Positions 43,440-52,323 of a stretch of 64,000 nt of DNA are shown here, piece after piece. Each line of letters starts with the position of its first letter. Positions within the stretch are counted from its first letter, which is position 1. The notes beneath the pieces were generated by a model that searched no databases, had not been told where the DNA came from, and saw only the letters and a program-made list of their open reading frames with translations. The DNA is from Pedobacter psychrodurus (lineage in GTDB: Bacteria > Bacteroidota > Bacteroidia > Sphingobacteriales > Sphingobacteriaceae): the NCBI RefSeq assembly GCF_004331735.1, contig NZ_SJSO01000016.1:62001-126000 (forward strand). The letters run 5' to 3'. The translations under genes and the position numbers were made by a program.

Positions 43440-43560
43440 CCCGATGAATCGGGACAAGTAGTCGAAACGCTTTACCATGCATTTTGGCAAGTCCTTCGAC
43501 AAGCTCAGGATGACAGATCTCAAAGAGTAGTCGTCATTCCCACCTGCCTGGAAATGACGA
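43440..43560. repeat. Dispersed repeat with CGTCATTCC inverted arms
   Basis: It includes CCCGATGAATCGGG (43440-43453), CTCAGGATGACA and a compact palindrome CGTCATTCCCACCTGCCTGG then AAATGACG (43532-43559). It lies between the porin gene and the small membrane gene and belongs to the same family as the elements in other gaps. Confidence 0.6.
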
Positions 43561-43568
43561 CCGCGAAG

Positions 43569-44639
43569 CTAAAACGAAACTGCTATACTCGCTGTAAGGG
43601 TTGCATTGGCATTTACCGCTGCCGCATCTCTTACAAAGATTTTGTCCTTGCTATCATAGGCCTTTCCTTCTAACCTGATCACGGCATTGGAGATTGGCGA
43701 ATAATCAAGGTTTAACGAGTATCCTTTGGTTTTGAAACCTTCTGGTGTTCCGGTTGCAATGAAGATCCCGTTTTTATCTTCATAATATTCGAATCTTCCG
43801 GCAACAGCCCATTTCGGTGCAAACTTGTATTGCAGGATTGCCACTGGTGAGATTACCTCGTTTTTATCGTCACTGCCTTTTGCTTTCTGCTGCGTACCAT
43901 AGTCAAAACCAACAGTTACACCAAATTTATCGGTAACCTGAAAGATACCATAGATGTTGTGGTAAAACCTGTTTACCCGAACCGAATCCACACCCTCTGT
44001 CCCAAGGTAGTTGCTGTAGTTCACCGTGATCTTGTCTGTTGGTTTCCAGCTTAATTGAAGTCCGCCCGCAGGTTTATTATTTCCATTCTGACGGGTAATA
44101 CGCTGCCACCCATTAAGGTAAAGTGCTGTTGCTGTAAATTTGCCATCTTTGGTGCCATAAGTAATTTTTGCACCTGATTCGTAGTAAGGGGTATTCTCCG
44201 AAGAAATGTTCCTGGTTAACACCCAACAGTCTTTTGAAACAGCACCTTCAAAACCGATGTGCGAAGAAAAGATTCCGGCATCAACCCAAAGGTTTTCCGA
44301 TTTGGATAATTTCACGCCAGCATTGGCTTCGAAGATATTTTTTAATACACCCGGCTCAGCAGCAAGGTTTGCATTGGCATAAGTTCCTGCCATTACAGCT
44401 AAGTTTGCGCGGATATTTCCACTGTCATACGCAGCTTTAATAAAGCCAAGGTTCAGGTTAACCTCGTTTGCACGGTTATGTGAATAAATGAAGCCCGGGC
44501 GGTTATGGTCTGCCGGTTTGTTAAAATCGTATCCATAATAGGCTTCAAGATAGCCGGTTACTTTAATTTTCGGTTCTTCCTGTGCTTTCGCGAAGAATCC
44601 TGTAGTAAGTGCAGCAGCTAGTAATACTAATTTTTTCAT
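43569..44639 (-). CDS. Outer-membrane porin (BBP2-like beta-barrel)
   Basis: A 356-residue protein with a signal peptide (MKKLVLLAAALTTGFFAKA) followed by IKVTGYLEAYYGYDF, NEVNLNLGFIKAAY and further amphipathic strands, ending in the C-terminal Phe of SIAVSF. This is the pattern of putative beta-barrel porin-2 proteins. It lies after kdpC in the kdp operon, suggesting passive ion or solute passage through the outer membrane that feeds KdpFABC. Two strong hairpins separate it from kdpC. Confidence 0.78.
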   Translation of the reverse strand: MKKLVLLAAALTTGFFAKAQEEPKIKVTGYLEAYYGYDFNKPADHNRPGFIYSHNRANEVNLNLGFIKAAYDSGNIRANLAVMAGTYANANLAAEPGVLKNIFEANAGVKLSKSENLWVDAGIFSSHIGFEGAVSKDCWVLTRNISSENTPYYESGAKITYGTKDGKFTATALYLNGWQRITRQNGNNKPAGGLQLSWKPTDKITVNYSNYLGTEGVDSVRVNRFYHNIYGIFQVTDKFGVTVGFDYGTQQKAKGSDDKNEVISPVAILQYKFAPKWAVAGRFEYYEDKNGIFIATGTPEGFKTKGYSLNLDYSPISNAVIRLEGKAYDSKDKIFVRDAAAVNANATLTASIAVSF

Positions 44640-44672
44640 AAAATTGGAATTGTTTTGTGTAGGGCAAAGCCA

Positions 44673-44704
44673 ATGAGGCCCGTGCTCGTTTTTACGGGCC
44701 TCAT
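44673..44704. repeat. Intercistronic hairpin 1 between kdpC and porin
   Basis: ATGAGGCCCGT and ACGGGCCTCAT, a perfect 11-bp stem with a 10-base loop. No U-run follows on the transcript side, so it may act as an RNA stabiliser, processing site or attenuator rather than a terminator. Confidence 0.6.
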
Positions 44705-44751
44705 CTGCTTTGTTATTGTTAATTTTTGGATATTGTCAGATTGACCGGTGA

Positions 44752-44798
44752 TGCTGCCTGCCGGACTGTTTTGGCAAACGCTTTACAGGCAGGCAGCA
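44752..44798. repeat. Intercistronic hairpin 2 between kdpC and porin
   Basis: TGCTGCCTGCC and GGCAGGCAGCA form a perfect 11-bp stem with a 25-base loop, 15 bases after the kdpC stop. With hairpin 1 it gives two strong structures in 130 bases. Confidence 0.6.
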
Positions 44799-44812
44799 AG
44801 ATGGTCAGTTTT

Positions 44813-45373
44813 TTAAAGTTCGTCCAGGGCAAGGTTCAGTTTCAGCACATTTACCGATGATGGCCCGAACATTCCCATAAAGGGCTTAAGGGTATTCATT
44901 GCAACAAGTTCTTTTACTTTCTTCTCATCTATTTTCCTGGCCTTGGCCACTCTTGCCACCTGGATGGCAGCACCGGCTTCAGAAATATTCGGGTCAAGCC
45001 CACTTCCTGATGCGGTAACCATATCGGCAGGGATATCTGATTTTTTGATGCCTGGGTTGTATTTCAATAAAGTATCGATACGCGACTGCACCTCTTTTAA
45101 ATAATCGGGGTTAGACGGGCCTTTGTTGGAGCCCGCAGAACCTGCGGCATTGTAAGCAACTGCTGATGGTCTTCCCCAGAAATATTCTGGTTTGGTAAAA
45201 GATTGGCCGAGCAGCGCATAACCTACTGTTTTACCATTTTTGGTGATTTTTTCTCCTCCCCCGTTTCCTTTAGACATTTTGCCGATAAAGGCTACACTGA
45301 TGGGATATATTACGCATAACAGTACCAATAGTACAAGGGTTAAGCGGATGGATTGAATGATATACTTTTTCAT
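44813..45373 (-). CDS. kdpC: Potassium-transporting ATPase subunit C
   Basis: A 186-residue protein with one N-terminal membrane helix (SIRLTLVLLVLLCVIYPISV) and a periplasmic/cytoplasmic domain. KdpC blocks are visible: GYALLGQSFTKPEYFWGRPS, SNKGPSNPDYLKEV and SGSGLDPNISEAGAAIQVAR. KdpC stabilises the KdpFABC complex and aids potassium binding. The end VNVLKLNLALDEL is normal. It follows kdpB with a 107-base gap containing a dispersed repeat. Confidence 0.95.
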   Translation of the reverse strand: MKKYIIQSIRLTLVLLVLLCVIYPISVAFIGKMSKGNGGGEKITKNGKTVGYALLGQSFTKPEYFWGRPSAVAYNAAGSAGSNKGPSNPDYLKEVQSRIDTLLKYNPGIKKSDIPADMVTASGSGLDPNISEAGAAIQVARVAKARKIDEKKVKELVAMNTLKPFMGMFGPSSVNVLKLNLALDEL

Positions 45374-45404
45374 TTTATTAAGTTTTAATTTTTCTTATTC
45401 GATT

Positions 45405-45473
45405 CGTCATTCCCAACTTGATTGGGAATCTTAAAGCTCTTGCATTACGATTCCCGCCTGCGCGGGAATGACG
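45405..45473. repeat. Dispersed palindromic element inside the kdp operon
   Basis: CGTCATTCCC (45405-45414) and GGGAATGACG (45464-45473) enclose two inner hairpins, CCCAA/TTGGG and CCCGC/GCGGG types. It fills most of the kdpB-kdpC gap. The same arms occur at 49832-49917. Confidence 0.7.
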
Positions 45474-45480
45474 AACTCTT

Positions 45481-47508
45481 TTACACAAATAAACCAACCA
45501 ATAAATCGATTATTTTAATGCCTATAAATGGAGCAACTACACCACCTATTCCATATATAAACAGGTTTCTGCGCAATAATGCTGTTGCACCAATAGGTTT
45601 GTAGGCTACACCTTTCAATGCCAGCGGGATCAGGATCGGAATAATGATCGCGTTAAAAATCACAGCCGACATAATTGCCGATTCTGGTGAATGTAGTCCC
45701 ATAATGTTCAGGCTCTGCAAGGCAGGAATTGATGCGATAAACAATGCCGGAACGATGGCAAAATACTTGGCCACATCATTCGCAATGGAAAAAGTAGTCA
45801 GCGTGCCACGGGTAATCAGTAATTGTTTACCGATTTCTACGATCTCGATGAGCTTAGTAGGGTCGTTATCCAGATCGACCATGTTACCGGCCTCTTTTGC
45901 CGCTTGTGTTCCACTGTTCATGGCTACACCAACATCTGCCTGAGCCAAGGCAGGAGCATCGTTCGTACCATCCCCCATCATGGCTACCAGCTTACCGAGG
46001 GTCTGTTCATCTTTGATGTAATTCATTTTATCCTCAGGCTTGGCCTCAGCAATAAAATCATCAACACCCGCTTTCTCAGCGATATATTTAGCTGTTAACG
46101 GATTATCGCCCGTAACCATCACGGTTTTCACACCCATTTTCCTTAAACGTTCGAAACGTTCGCTGATTCCGGGTTTAATGATATCCTGCAACTCGATTAC
46201 CCCAAGGGCTTTTTCATTTTCAGATACTACAAGCGGCGTTCCTCCATTAGTGGCAATAGCCTTTACATGGTTTTCGATATCAGATGGAAAAATATTTCCA
46301 GCTTTTTCTACAATATTTCGGATTGAATCGAAAGCCCCTTTTCTAATTCTTCTTCCTTCGGCAGTATCTAAACCACTTGACCGGGTTTCGGCTGTAAATT
46401 TAATAAACGTAGATCCCTGTGGTGTTCCGATAGATTTAATACCTTGCTCGGCTGCAAGCTCAATAATTGATTTTCCCTCTGGGGTTTCATCAGCCAACGA
46501 GCTCAGTACGCAGGCATCGGTAAAAGCTTTAATGTTTACCCCTGCTGTTGGATAAAAATTGGTGGCTTTACGATTACCAATGGTGATGGTTCCGGTCTTG
46601 TCTAAAAGCAGTACATCAATATCACCTGCAGTTTCTACGGCTTTACCCGATTTGGTAATTACGTTAGCCCTTAACGCCCTGTCCATTCCGGCAATACCGA
46701 TGGCAGATAAAAGTCCGCCGATAGTAGTTGGGATCAGACATACAAAAAGGGAGATCAATGACGCAATGGTGATGGGTGTATTGGCATAATCGGCAAAAGG
46801 TTTCAACGTTACGCACACAATGATGAATACCAAAGTAAAACTAGCCAATAAAATGGTTAAGGCAATCTCGTTTGGTGTTTTCTGACGAGATGCGCCCTCA
46901 ACCAAAGCAATCATCTTATCTAAGAAACTTTCTCCAGGAGCAGTACTCACCTGAACTTTAATCTCATCGGATAAAACTTTTGTACCTCCGGTTACCGAAG
47001 ATTTATCACCTCCCGATTCGCGTATTACAGGAGCAGATTCTCCGGTAATAGCCGATTCGTCAATGGTGGCAATACCTTCTATAATCTCTCCGTCTGTTGG
47101 AATGGTGTCGCCAGTTTCGCAAACAAATACATCGCCTTTTTTTAACTGGTTGGATGAACGGATTTCGATGGTTCCGTTGGCCAAAAGCACCTTTGCTGGT
47201 GTTTCTTCCCTTGTTTTACGAAGGCTGTCGGCTTGTGCCTTACCTCTTGCCTCTGCAATGGCTTCGGCGAAGTTTGCAAACAGAACGGTAAGTAATAAAA
47301 CCAAAAAGATGAAGAAATTGTATAATGGCGATCCTTGTCCGCTATGGCTGAAAGAATATACGGTAACATAAGCCATTACAAGTGTTCCTATTTCCACGGT
47401 AAACATTACCGGGTTGCGGACCATTACCCTTGGATCAAGCTTGATGAAAGATTGTTTTAGTGCGGTCTGCACCAAGGCAGGTTCGAACAATTTATTATTG
47501 GGTTTCAT
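45481..47508 (-). CDS. kdpB: Potassium-transporting ATPase subunit B
   Basis: A 675-residue P-type ATPase. Visible are TGESAPV (actuator), the phosphorylation site [24 protein letters not shown], and [20 protein letters not shown] (hinge). Membrane helices lie near 37-78, 215-280 and 570-670. It couples ATP hydrolysis to potassium uptake through KdpA. Length and motifs are standard. It is 7 bases from kdpA and belongs to the operon that is usually induced at low potassium. Confidence 0.97.
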   Translation of the reverse strand: MKPNNKLFEPALVQTALKQSFIKLDPRVMVRNPVMFTVEIGTLVMAYVTVYSFSHSGQGSPLYNFFIFLVLLLTVLFANFAEAIAEARGKAQADSLRKTREETPAKVLLANGTIEIRSSNQLKKGDVFVCETGDTIPTDGEIIEGIATIDESAITGESAPVIRESGGDKSSVTGGTKVLSDEIKVQVSTAPGESFLDKMIALVEGASRQKTPNEIALTILLASFTLVFIIVCVTLKPFADYANTPITIASLISLFVCLIPTTIGGLLSAIGIAGMDRALRANVITKSGKAVETAGDIDVLLLDKTGTITIGNRKATNFYPTAGVNIKAFTDACVLSSLADETPEGKSIIELAAEQGIKSIGTPQGSTFIKFTAETRSSGLDTAEGRRIRKGAFDSIRNIVEKAGNIFPSDIENHVKAIATNGGTPLVVSENEKALGVIELQDIIKPGISERFERLRKMGVKTVMVTGDNPLTAKYIAEKAGVDDFIAEAKPEDKMNYIKDEQTLGKLVAMMGDGTNDAPALAQADVGVAMNSGTQAAKEAGNMVDLDNDPTKLIEIVEIGKQLLITRGTLTTFSIANDVAKYFAIVPALFIASIPALQSLNIMGLHSPESAIMSAVIFNAIIIPILIPLALKGVAYKPIGATALLRRNLFIYGIGGVVAPFIGIKIIDLLVGLFV

Positions 47509-47515
47509 TGTATGT

Positions 47516-49234
47516 TTATTTAAGCATAGTAAAATATTCTGCCAACGGGCCTAAAGCCAGGGCAGGGAAATAAGAAAGTGCATTTAACACTATGATCACC
47601 GCAAAAGTCATCAGTGCAAAGGTTTTGGTATCTGTTTTAAGTGTACCAGCAGATTCAGGGATGAATTTTTTGGCGCCTAATAATCCTGCAATGGCAACAG
47701 GACCGATAATCGGCAAGAAGCGGCCGAGGAAAATCACAATACCAGTAGATAGATTCCAGAAGATATTATTATCGCCCAATCCTTCAAATCCCGATCCATT
47801 GTTGGCGTTAGATGAAGTCATTTCATACAGCATCTCAGAGAATCCGTGGAAACCAGGATTATTGAGCCAGTTTTTAGGCTGCACAGCCCAAGCGGCATCG
47901 CCATGACTGGTAAAGATGTAACTTGCAATTGCGGTTCCGGCAAGGATCAAAAACGGGCTTAACAAAGTAATAATAGCTGCAATCTTGATTTCTCTGGCCT
48001 CTACCTTGTGCCCAAGAAACTCGGGCGTTCTCCCTACCATTAATCCAGAAATAAATACGGCAACAATCAGGTAAATAAAATAGTTTAATAAACCAACACC
48101 ACATCCTCCATAGAATGAATTGATCATCATTCCCAGTAATTGCCATGTACCTGACATCGGCATTGTACTATCGTGCATACTATTCACCGAACCAGTAGAA
48201 ATAATGGTAGTTACAGTAGCCCAGTAAGCAGAGGCAGCCGGGCCGAAGCGTACTTCTTTTCCTTCCATGGCACCAGTGGATTGGGAAATTCCCATTTTAG
48301 CTAATGCCGGATTACCGCCCAACTCTGAGCTAAGCATAGGGATGAGCAGCATAAACAGACCAATGGTCATAACACCAAAGATGGTCCAGGCTAGTTTTTT
48401 TCTTCTAATAAAAAAGCCAAAAGCAATAACCATAGCAATAGGGATGATTACCTGTGCAATCAGCTCTACCATATTGGTAAAGTAGCTTGGGTTTTCAAAT
48501 GGATGTGCCGAATTGGCGCCAAAATAACCTCCACCGTTTGTACCCAAGTGTTTAATAGCGATCAGTTGAGCAGCAGGACCGCGTGAAACGTTTACCGTAT
48601 CACCCTGTAAGGAAATAAACTGGTCTTTCCCCTCATAGCTCGCTGGTGTACCGTTAAAGGTTAAGATTAAGGCTACCACAATGGATAAAGGCAATAATAA
48701 ACGAGTAATTGATTTTACAAAGAATTCCCAAAAGTTACCCAGTTCGGTAGTTGTTTTATCTCTAAAGGCTTTAAAAAGGACTACTGCAGCGGCAATACCT
48801 GTAGCAGCACTTACAAACTGAAGAAACATAAGTACATATTGCTGGGTAAGGTAACTTACGCCACTCTCGCCCGAGTAGTGCTGAAGGTTACAGTTAGCAA
48901 CAAAACTGATAATGGTGTTGAAAGCAAGATCTGGCGTCATCCCAGGATTTCCATCCGGATTGAATGGAAGTTTATCCTGATAGATGAGTACAAAAAAACC
49001 GTAAAACAACCATAGTACATTAATGGTAAGCAGTGCTTTTAACTGCTGTTTCCAGTTCATCTGTTCTTTAATATTGATTCCGGAAAGTTTGTAAATACCA
49101 GTTTCCAATGGTTTTAAAAAATCTGTCCAGACTTTTTCTCCTGCAAAAACCTTGGCCAGGTATTTACCCAATGGTATTGCGATGACCAGGGTGAGCAGGA
49201 ATGTGGCGATAATGCCGGTTAATTCAGTGTTCAT
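47516..49234 (-). CDS. kdpA: Potassium-transporting ATPase subunit A
   Basis: A 572-residue polytopic protein with about ten membrane helices. KdpA hallmarks are visible: [40 protein letters not shown] and [17 protein letters not shown], and [16 protein letters not shown], each carrying a selectivity-filter-like Gly motif. It is the potassium-binding channel-like subunit. It starts about 39 bases after kdpF. No unusual residues are noticed. Confidence 0.97.
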   Translation of the reverse strand: MNTELTGIIATFLLTLVIAIPLGKYLAKVFAGEKVWTDFLKPLETGIYKLSGINIKEQMNWKQQLKALLTINVLWLFYGFFVLIYQDKLPFNPDGNPGMTPDLAFNTIISFVANCNLQHYSGESGVSYLTQQYVLMFLQFVSAATGIAAAVVLFKAFRDKTTTELGNFWEFFVKSITRLLLPLSIVVALILTFNGTPASYEGKDQFISLQGDTVNVSRGPAAQLIAIKHLGTNGGGYFGANSAHPFENPSYFTNMVELIAQVIIPIAMVIAFGFFIRRKKLAWTIFGVMTIGLFMLLIPMLSSELGGNPALAKMGISQSTGAMEGKEVRFGPAASAYWATVTTIISTGSVNSMHDSTMPMSGTWQLLGMMINSFYGGCGVGLLNYFIYLIVAVFISGLMVGRTPEFLGHKVEAREIKIAAIITLLSPFLILAGTAIASYIFTSHGDAAWAVQPKNWLNNPGFHGFSEMLYEMTSSNANNGSGFEGLGDNNIFWNLSTGIVIFLGRFLPIIGPVAIAGLLGAKKFIPESAGTLKTDTKTFALMTFAVIIVLNALSYFPALALGPLAEYFTMLK

Positions 49235-49273
49235 TTTTTGATTTGTTAATTATCCTCCTTAGAGGAGAAAGGA

Positions 49274-49351
49274 TTAAAATTTTTCGGGTTTGATCAGCAC
49301 GTAGATCATATAGATAAATACGGCGATGGCGATAATAAATAATGCGATCAT
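49274..49351 (-). CDS. kdpF: KdpF small subunit
   Basis: A 25-residue hydrophobic peptide, MIALFIIAIAVFIYMIYVLI then KPEKF, directly ahead of kdpA on the same strand. The single helix with a short 'YxLxKPEKF' tail matches KdpF, which stabilises the KdpFABC complex in the membrane. It is too short for usual ORF calling but its position and tail make it convincing. Confidence 0.9.
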   Translation of the reverse strand: MIALFIIAIAVFIYMIYVLIKPEKF

Positions 49352-49355
49352 AGTG

Positions 49356-49460
49356 TTAGATTTTTTCGAACCAGTCGATTGATTTGTAAGTAGCCCAGCA
49401 GAGTAGGATTAGGATTAAAAAAATTAGTATTGTCATGATTGTAATGATTTTGTATGCCAT
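49356..49460 (-). CDS. Hydrophobic microprotein ahead of kdpF
   Basis: A frame of 26-34 residues ending four bases before kdpF. It reads MTILIFLILILLCWATYKSI then DWFEKI from the ATG at 49436; an in-frame ATG at 49460 adds MAYKIITI. The helix length, basic/aromatic tail and position resemble KdpF itself, so it could be a second small subunit or a leader peptide of the kdp operon. I know of no named family. Conservation next to kdpF in related genomes would support it. Confidence 0.5.
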   Translation of the reverse strand: MAYKIITIMTILIFLILILLCWATYKSIDWFEKI

Positions 49461-49478
49461 TAGCCAACTCTTATACCA

Positions 49479-49504
49479 CAAAATAGAAAACACACACAAA
49501 CCAA
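49479..49504 (-). promoter_or_regulatory. Candidate kdp operon promoter
   Basis: On the minus strand TTGG (49504-49501) is followed by TATTTTG (49485-49479), close to the Bacteroidota -33/-7 elements, 19 bases ahead of the first ATG of the kdp leader. The -7 element lacks one base of the TAnnTTTG consensus, so confidence is low. Confidence 0.3.
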
Positions 49505-49556
49505 TGATTTACAGATAATTACACATGAAATCCGTTTTTCAATTAAATTCAGGCAT

Positions 49557-49589
49557 AAAAAAACCCTTCCATTTTGGAAAGGTTTTTTT
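49557..49589. terminator. Bidirectional intrinsic terminator
   Basis: AAAAAAACCCTTCC pairs with GGAAAGGTTTTTTT around a 5-base loop with a single mismatch. Runs of A and T at the two ends allow termination in both directions. It insulates the kdp operon from the region to the right. Confidence 0.65.
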
Positions 49590-50032
49590 CATTTGGGAAA
49601 AATTTGCCGTCATTGCGAGGAGGCTATTTTATTAGTAGTCTATATTTTTTTTCAAAGGCCTAATAGCTACTTAGTGGTCAGCTTCTATTTTATTGTAAAG
49701 ATCCTTCAACTCCGCTCAGGATGACAATCGCAGCTGGAAGTATCCGTGGTAAAAAATAAAATTTCTGGTCTTAGCCTCTCGCTAAGACCTCATTATGTAA
49801 TTGCGTGTTTTCTGAGTTTTTATAACACAATCGTCATTCCAACGCAGGTGGAAATCTTAATGCAACCTCCAAAGCCCAACAAGGCATTACGATTCCCAAT
49901 CAAGTTGGGAATGACGAATCGCCAAATCTAATCTCATAGTGTAATTCTGTGCTTTCTGAGTCTCCGTGGCAAAAACTAAAGTCTTAGCGAGACGCTAAGA
50001 CTAAGAAAGAGCGAGACGCTAAGACTAAGAGA
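49590..50032. repeat. Repeat-rich intergenic region
   Basis: No gene is seen. It holds GCCGTCATTGCGAGGAGGC (near 49608), CTCAGGATGACAATC, a GGTCTTAGC/GCTAAGACC dyad (49767-49789), an inverted element CGTCATTCC...GGGAATGACG (49832-49917), a GTCTTAGCG/CGCTAAGAC dyad (49981-50001), and a direct repeat GCGAGACGCTAAGACTAAGA at 49987 and 50011 (24-base period). Confidence 0.65.
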
Positions 50033-51145
50033 TTAAGAATGCCCGCCTAACTCCAAAGCTTCAAGCAGACTAATGTAAATATCAATCCCTTCTTCTATTT
50101 CTTCAATACCAATAAATTCATCGGCGGTATGAGAACGTGCAGAATTACCTGGCCCCATTTTAACCGAAGGCATATCCAGCCAGCCTTGGTCGGAACTTGT
50201 TGGCGAAAGGTAAGTTTTCCTGCCAAGTGAAAGTCCACTTACCACCACAGGATGCAGCATATCAATAAAAGATGGTTTTAATACATTTGGGCGCAAAGTA
50301 AAATGGCATGAAGTGTGATTGATGATGGTGTTCACAATTTCCCTTTCGGTATAATTATGATCGAAACGTATATCTACCGTAAAACTACATTCAGCCGGAA
50401 CAATATTGTGTTGAATACCCGCCCTGATCTCTGTAACCGTCATTTTCACAGGCTGCGGTTGATCATCCATAATTGGAAACAGATAACTTTTGAACCATTC
50501 GATATCTTTAAGGGCATGGTAAATGGCATTATCACCTTCTTCCCTTGCTGCATGGCCTGAGCGACCTTTTGAAACACAGTCGATTACCATTGATCCTTTT
50601 TCGGCAATGGCCATATGCATGCCCGTAGGTTCGCCTACAATGGCAAAAGATATTTCTTTAATATCAGTTAATATGCTGCGGATGCCCAATTCTCCTGAGG
50701 TTTCTTCTTCGGCTGTTGCCGCTAGGCAGAGGTTAAAAGGAAGATCTTTTCGCTCATAGAAATACAAGAAAGTAGCGGTTAAAGCCACCAGCGGACCGCC
50801 AGCATCGTTACTGCCCAGGCCGTATATTTTTTCATCCTCTATAATCGAAGTGAAAGGGTCTCTGGTGTATTGTTCATTGGGTTTAACAGTATCGTGGTGA
50901 GAGTTTAACAGAATGGTAGGCTTTGAAGCATCCATGTGTTTATTATAACACCAGACATTATTGTATTTCCTAAAAGTGTTTATGCCTTGAAGGTTTAAAA
51001 AAGATTCGATCTGATCGGCGGTAAGTATCTCATCGCCACTAATAGAGGGAATAGAGATTAAAGCTGAAAGGAGTTCGAGTGATTCCTGATAGAGGTGGTT
51101 AAGATCTGGACCCTCGGTAAGTTTTATTTTACTGATCGTATTCAT
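50033..51145 (-). CDS. M20-family metallo-hydrolase, ArgE-like N-acetylornithine/N-acetylcitrulline deacetylase
   Basis: I start at MNTISKIKLTEGPDLNH (51145); the frame runs on to 51199 over the upstream gene. The roughly 370-residue protein has M20 metal sites: LLNSHHDTVKPN, GSNDAGGPLVAL, ATAEEETSGE (general-base Glu) and VGEPTGM, and ends with SARSHTADEFIGIEEIEEGI. The dimerisation domain is present. Bacteroidota with these motifs use the enzyme in arginine synthesis. It follows a GNAT gene like those placed beside argG in this phylum, which supports an arginine-pathway role. Confidence 0.85.
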   Translation of the reverse strand: MNTISKIKLTEGPDLNHLYQESLELLSALISIPSISGDEILTADQIESFLNLQGINTFRKYNNVWCYNKHMDASKPTILLNSHHDTVKPNEQYTRDPFTSIIEDEKIYGLGSNDAGGPLVALTATFLYFYERKDLPFNLCLAATAEEETSGELGIRSILTDIKEISFAIVGEPTGMHMAIAEKGSMVIDCVSKGRSGHAAREEGDNAIYHALKDIEWFKSYLFPIMDDQPQPVKMTVTEIRAGIQHNIVPAECSFTVDIRFDHNYTEREIVNTIINHTSCHFTLRPNVLKPSFIDMLHPVVVSGLSLGRKTYLSPTSSDQGWLDMPSVKMGPGNSARSHTADEFIGIEEIEEGIDIYISLLEALELGGHS

Positions 51146-51164
51146 AACAATGTGGTTAGGTGTT

Positions 51165-51770
51165 TTAGGAATAAGTGATTTTCTGGTAGGTCTCAGCATG
51201 CTGATAAACTACGGGCTGTGCATCAGAAAAATATTCTGGATCGAAAAGCATAGCGGTACAGAGACAGTTGCATTTTTTCTTGCGGGTTAAAATATCGTAG
51301 TTCACACAGCTTTTGCATCCTTCCCAAAAATGCTCATCATGGGTAATTTCGGCAAAGCTGACCGGAAGAAAACCAAGTTTGGCATTCATCCGCATAATTG
51401 CAGGACCAGAGGTAATGCTAAAGATTTTTGAATTGGGATACAATCTTCTCGACATTTTGAAGATTCTGTTCTTTATTGATCTGGCTACCCCAGAATTCCT
51501 GAATTTGGGCGCAACAATAAGCCCTGAGTTAGAAACGAAGCGTTCATCTTCCCAAGTTTCGAGATAAGAAAAACCTACCCACTCGCCTGTATTGGTTAAG
51601 GCAATAACTGCTTTGCCAGCAGCCATTTTATCAATTACCGACGCTAAGGTTCTTTTCGCAATGCCTGAACCCCTTGCAATGGCCGATTGTTCTGTTTCCT
51701 TTATAATTTCTTCTGCGTAATGTGCATCGCCTTGATCAGCAATGCGTACAAAAATGATGTGGTTATCCAT
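51165..51770 (-). CDS. GNAT-family acetyltransferase, arginine-cluster type
   Basis: A 201-residue protein with a GNAT fold: GEWVGFSYLETWEDERFVSN, SGLIVAPKFRNSGVARSIKN (acetyl-CoA loop R/QxxGxA/G) and AKLGFLPVSF. The C-terminal Cys-rich motif (FWEGCKSCVNYDILTRKKKC and NCLCTAML) is characteristic of the GNAT enzymes located in Bacteroidota arginine clusters and may bind a metal. It may serve as the acetylglutamate-forming step. It lies 20 bases before the ArgE-like gene. The rest of an arg operon is not in this window. Confidence 0.82.
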   Translation of the reverse strand: MDNHIIFVRIADQGDAHYAEEIIKETEQSAIARGSGIAKRTLASVIDKMAAGKAVIALTNTGEWVGFSYLETWEDERFVSNSGLIVAPKFRNSGVARSIKNRIFKMSRRLYPNSKIFSITSGPAIMRMNAKLGFLPVSFAEITHDEHFWEGCKSCVNYDILTRKKKCNCLCTAMLFDPEYFSDAQPVVYQHAETYQKITYS

Positions 51771-52030
51771 TATGATTTAAATTTCATGCTAGGCCAATCG
51801 CAAAGGAGATGCCCCAAAGCAGTATTAACACCTAAAAAGCAGTTTAAACAATGGTACAGGCCTCTATTTTTTTTCTTCGAGTATCATATCTTGTTGGCAC
51901 CTTACCAAAATGGAAGGATTAATTTCATTATGGCAATCTATTACCCCATCTTGCAATTAGGAGCATTAACAAGCTAAAAAACTTTGTTGCTACATTAAAC
52001 GTATGTTGGTTAGAATTAAGTGGAATTAGA

Positions 52031-52228
52031 ATGAGGAAAGGGAGGATAATACGAATCGATCAATTGGTGGGCCGTGGATTTATACAAGATGAAAATGAAC
52101 AGGAAATTGCATTTTGTTTAGCAAATCTTAATGGAAATATTAATATCGGTGACCTAGTAGAATTTAAAATCGAACTCACGACGTATGGACTTACGGCAAT
52201 TAACCTTCGCGGATTATTACTTATTTAA
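52031..52228 (+). CDS. Small OB-fold, cold-shock-like protein
   Basis: A 65-residue protein: MRKGRIIRIDQLVGRGFIQD, then ENEQEIAFCLANLNGNINIG and DLVEFKIELTTYG. The order GxIxxxxxxGxGFI...EIxF...GDxVEF...A.N is that of cold-shock/OB-fold domains, but the aromatic RNP1/RNP2 residues of CspA (KGFGFI, VFVH) are mostly missing. It may be a divergent nucleic-acid-binding protein. It is monocistronic. Confidence 0.6.
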   Translation: MRKGRIIRIDQLVGRGFIQDENEQEIAFCLANLNGNINIGDLVEFKIELTTYGLTAINLRGLLLI

Positions 52229-52323
52229 ATGCAAGTTTTCAGATTATTTTGTATATTATGAAATAGCAAGATGATTATTTATCTTAAAAAGATCCCTTTT
52301 AAAAGCTAAAAGTTTATAACATT

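Noticed and set aside
46040-46555. 171-codon plus-strand frame inside kdpB
   Set aside because: It lies antisense to a highly conserved P-type ATPase; long open frames of this kind are codon-use shadows.
49437-50032. CRISPR array or riboswitch in the kdp upstream region
   Set aside because: The repeats are too few, not regularly spaced with unique spacers, and no c-di-AMP or potassium riboswitch fold could be recognised.
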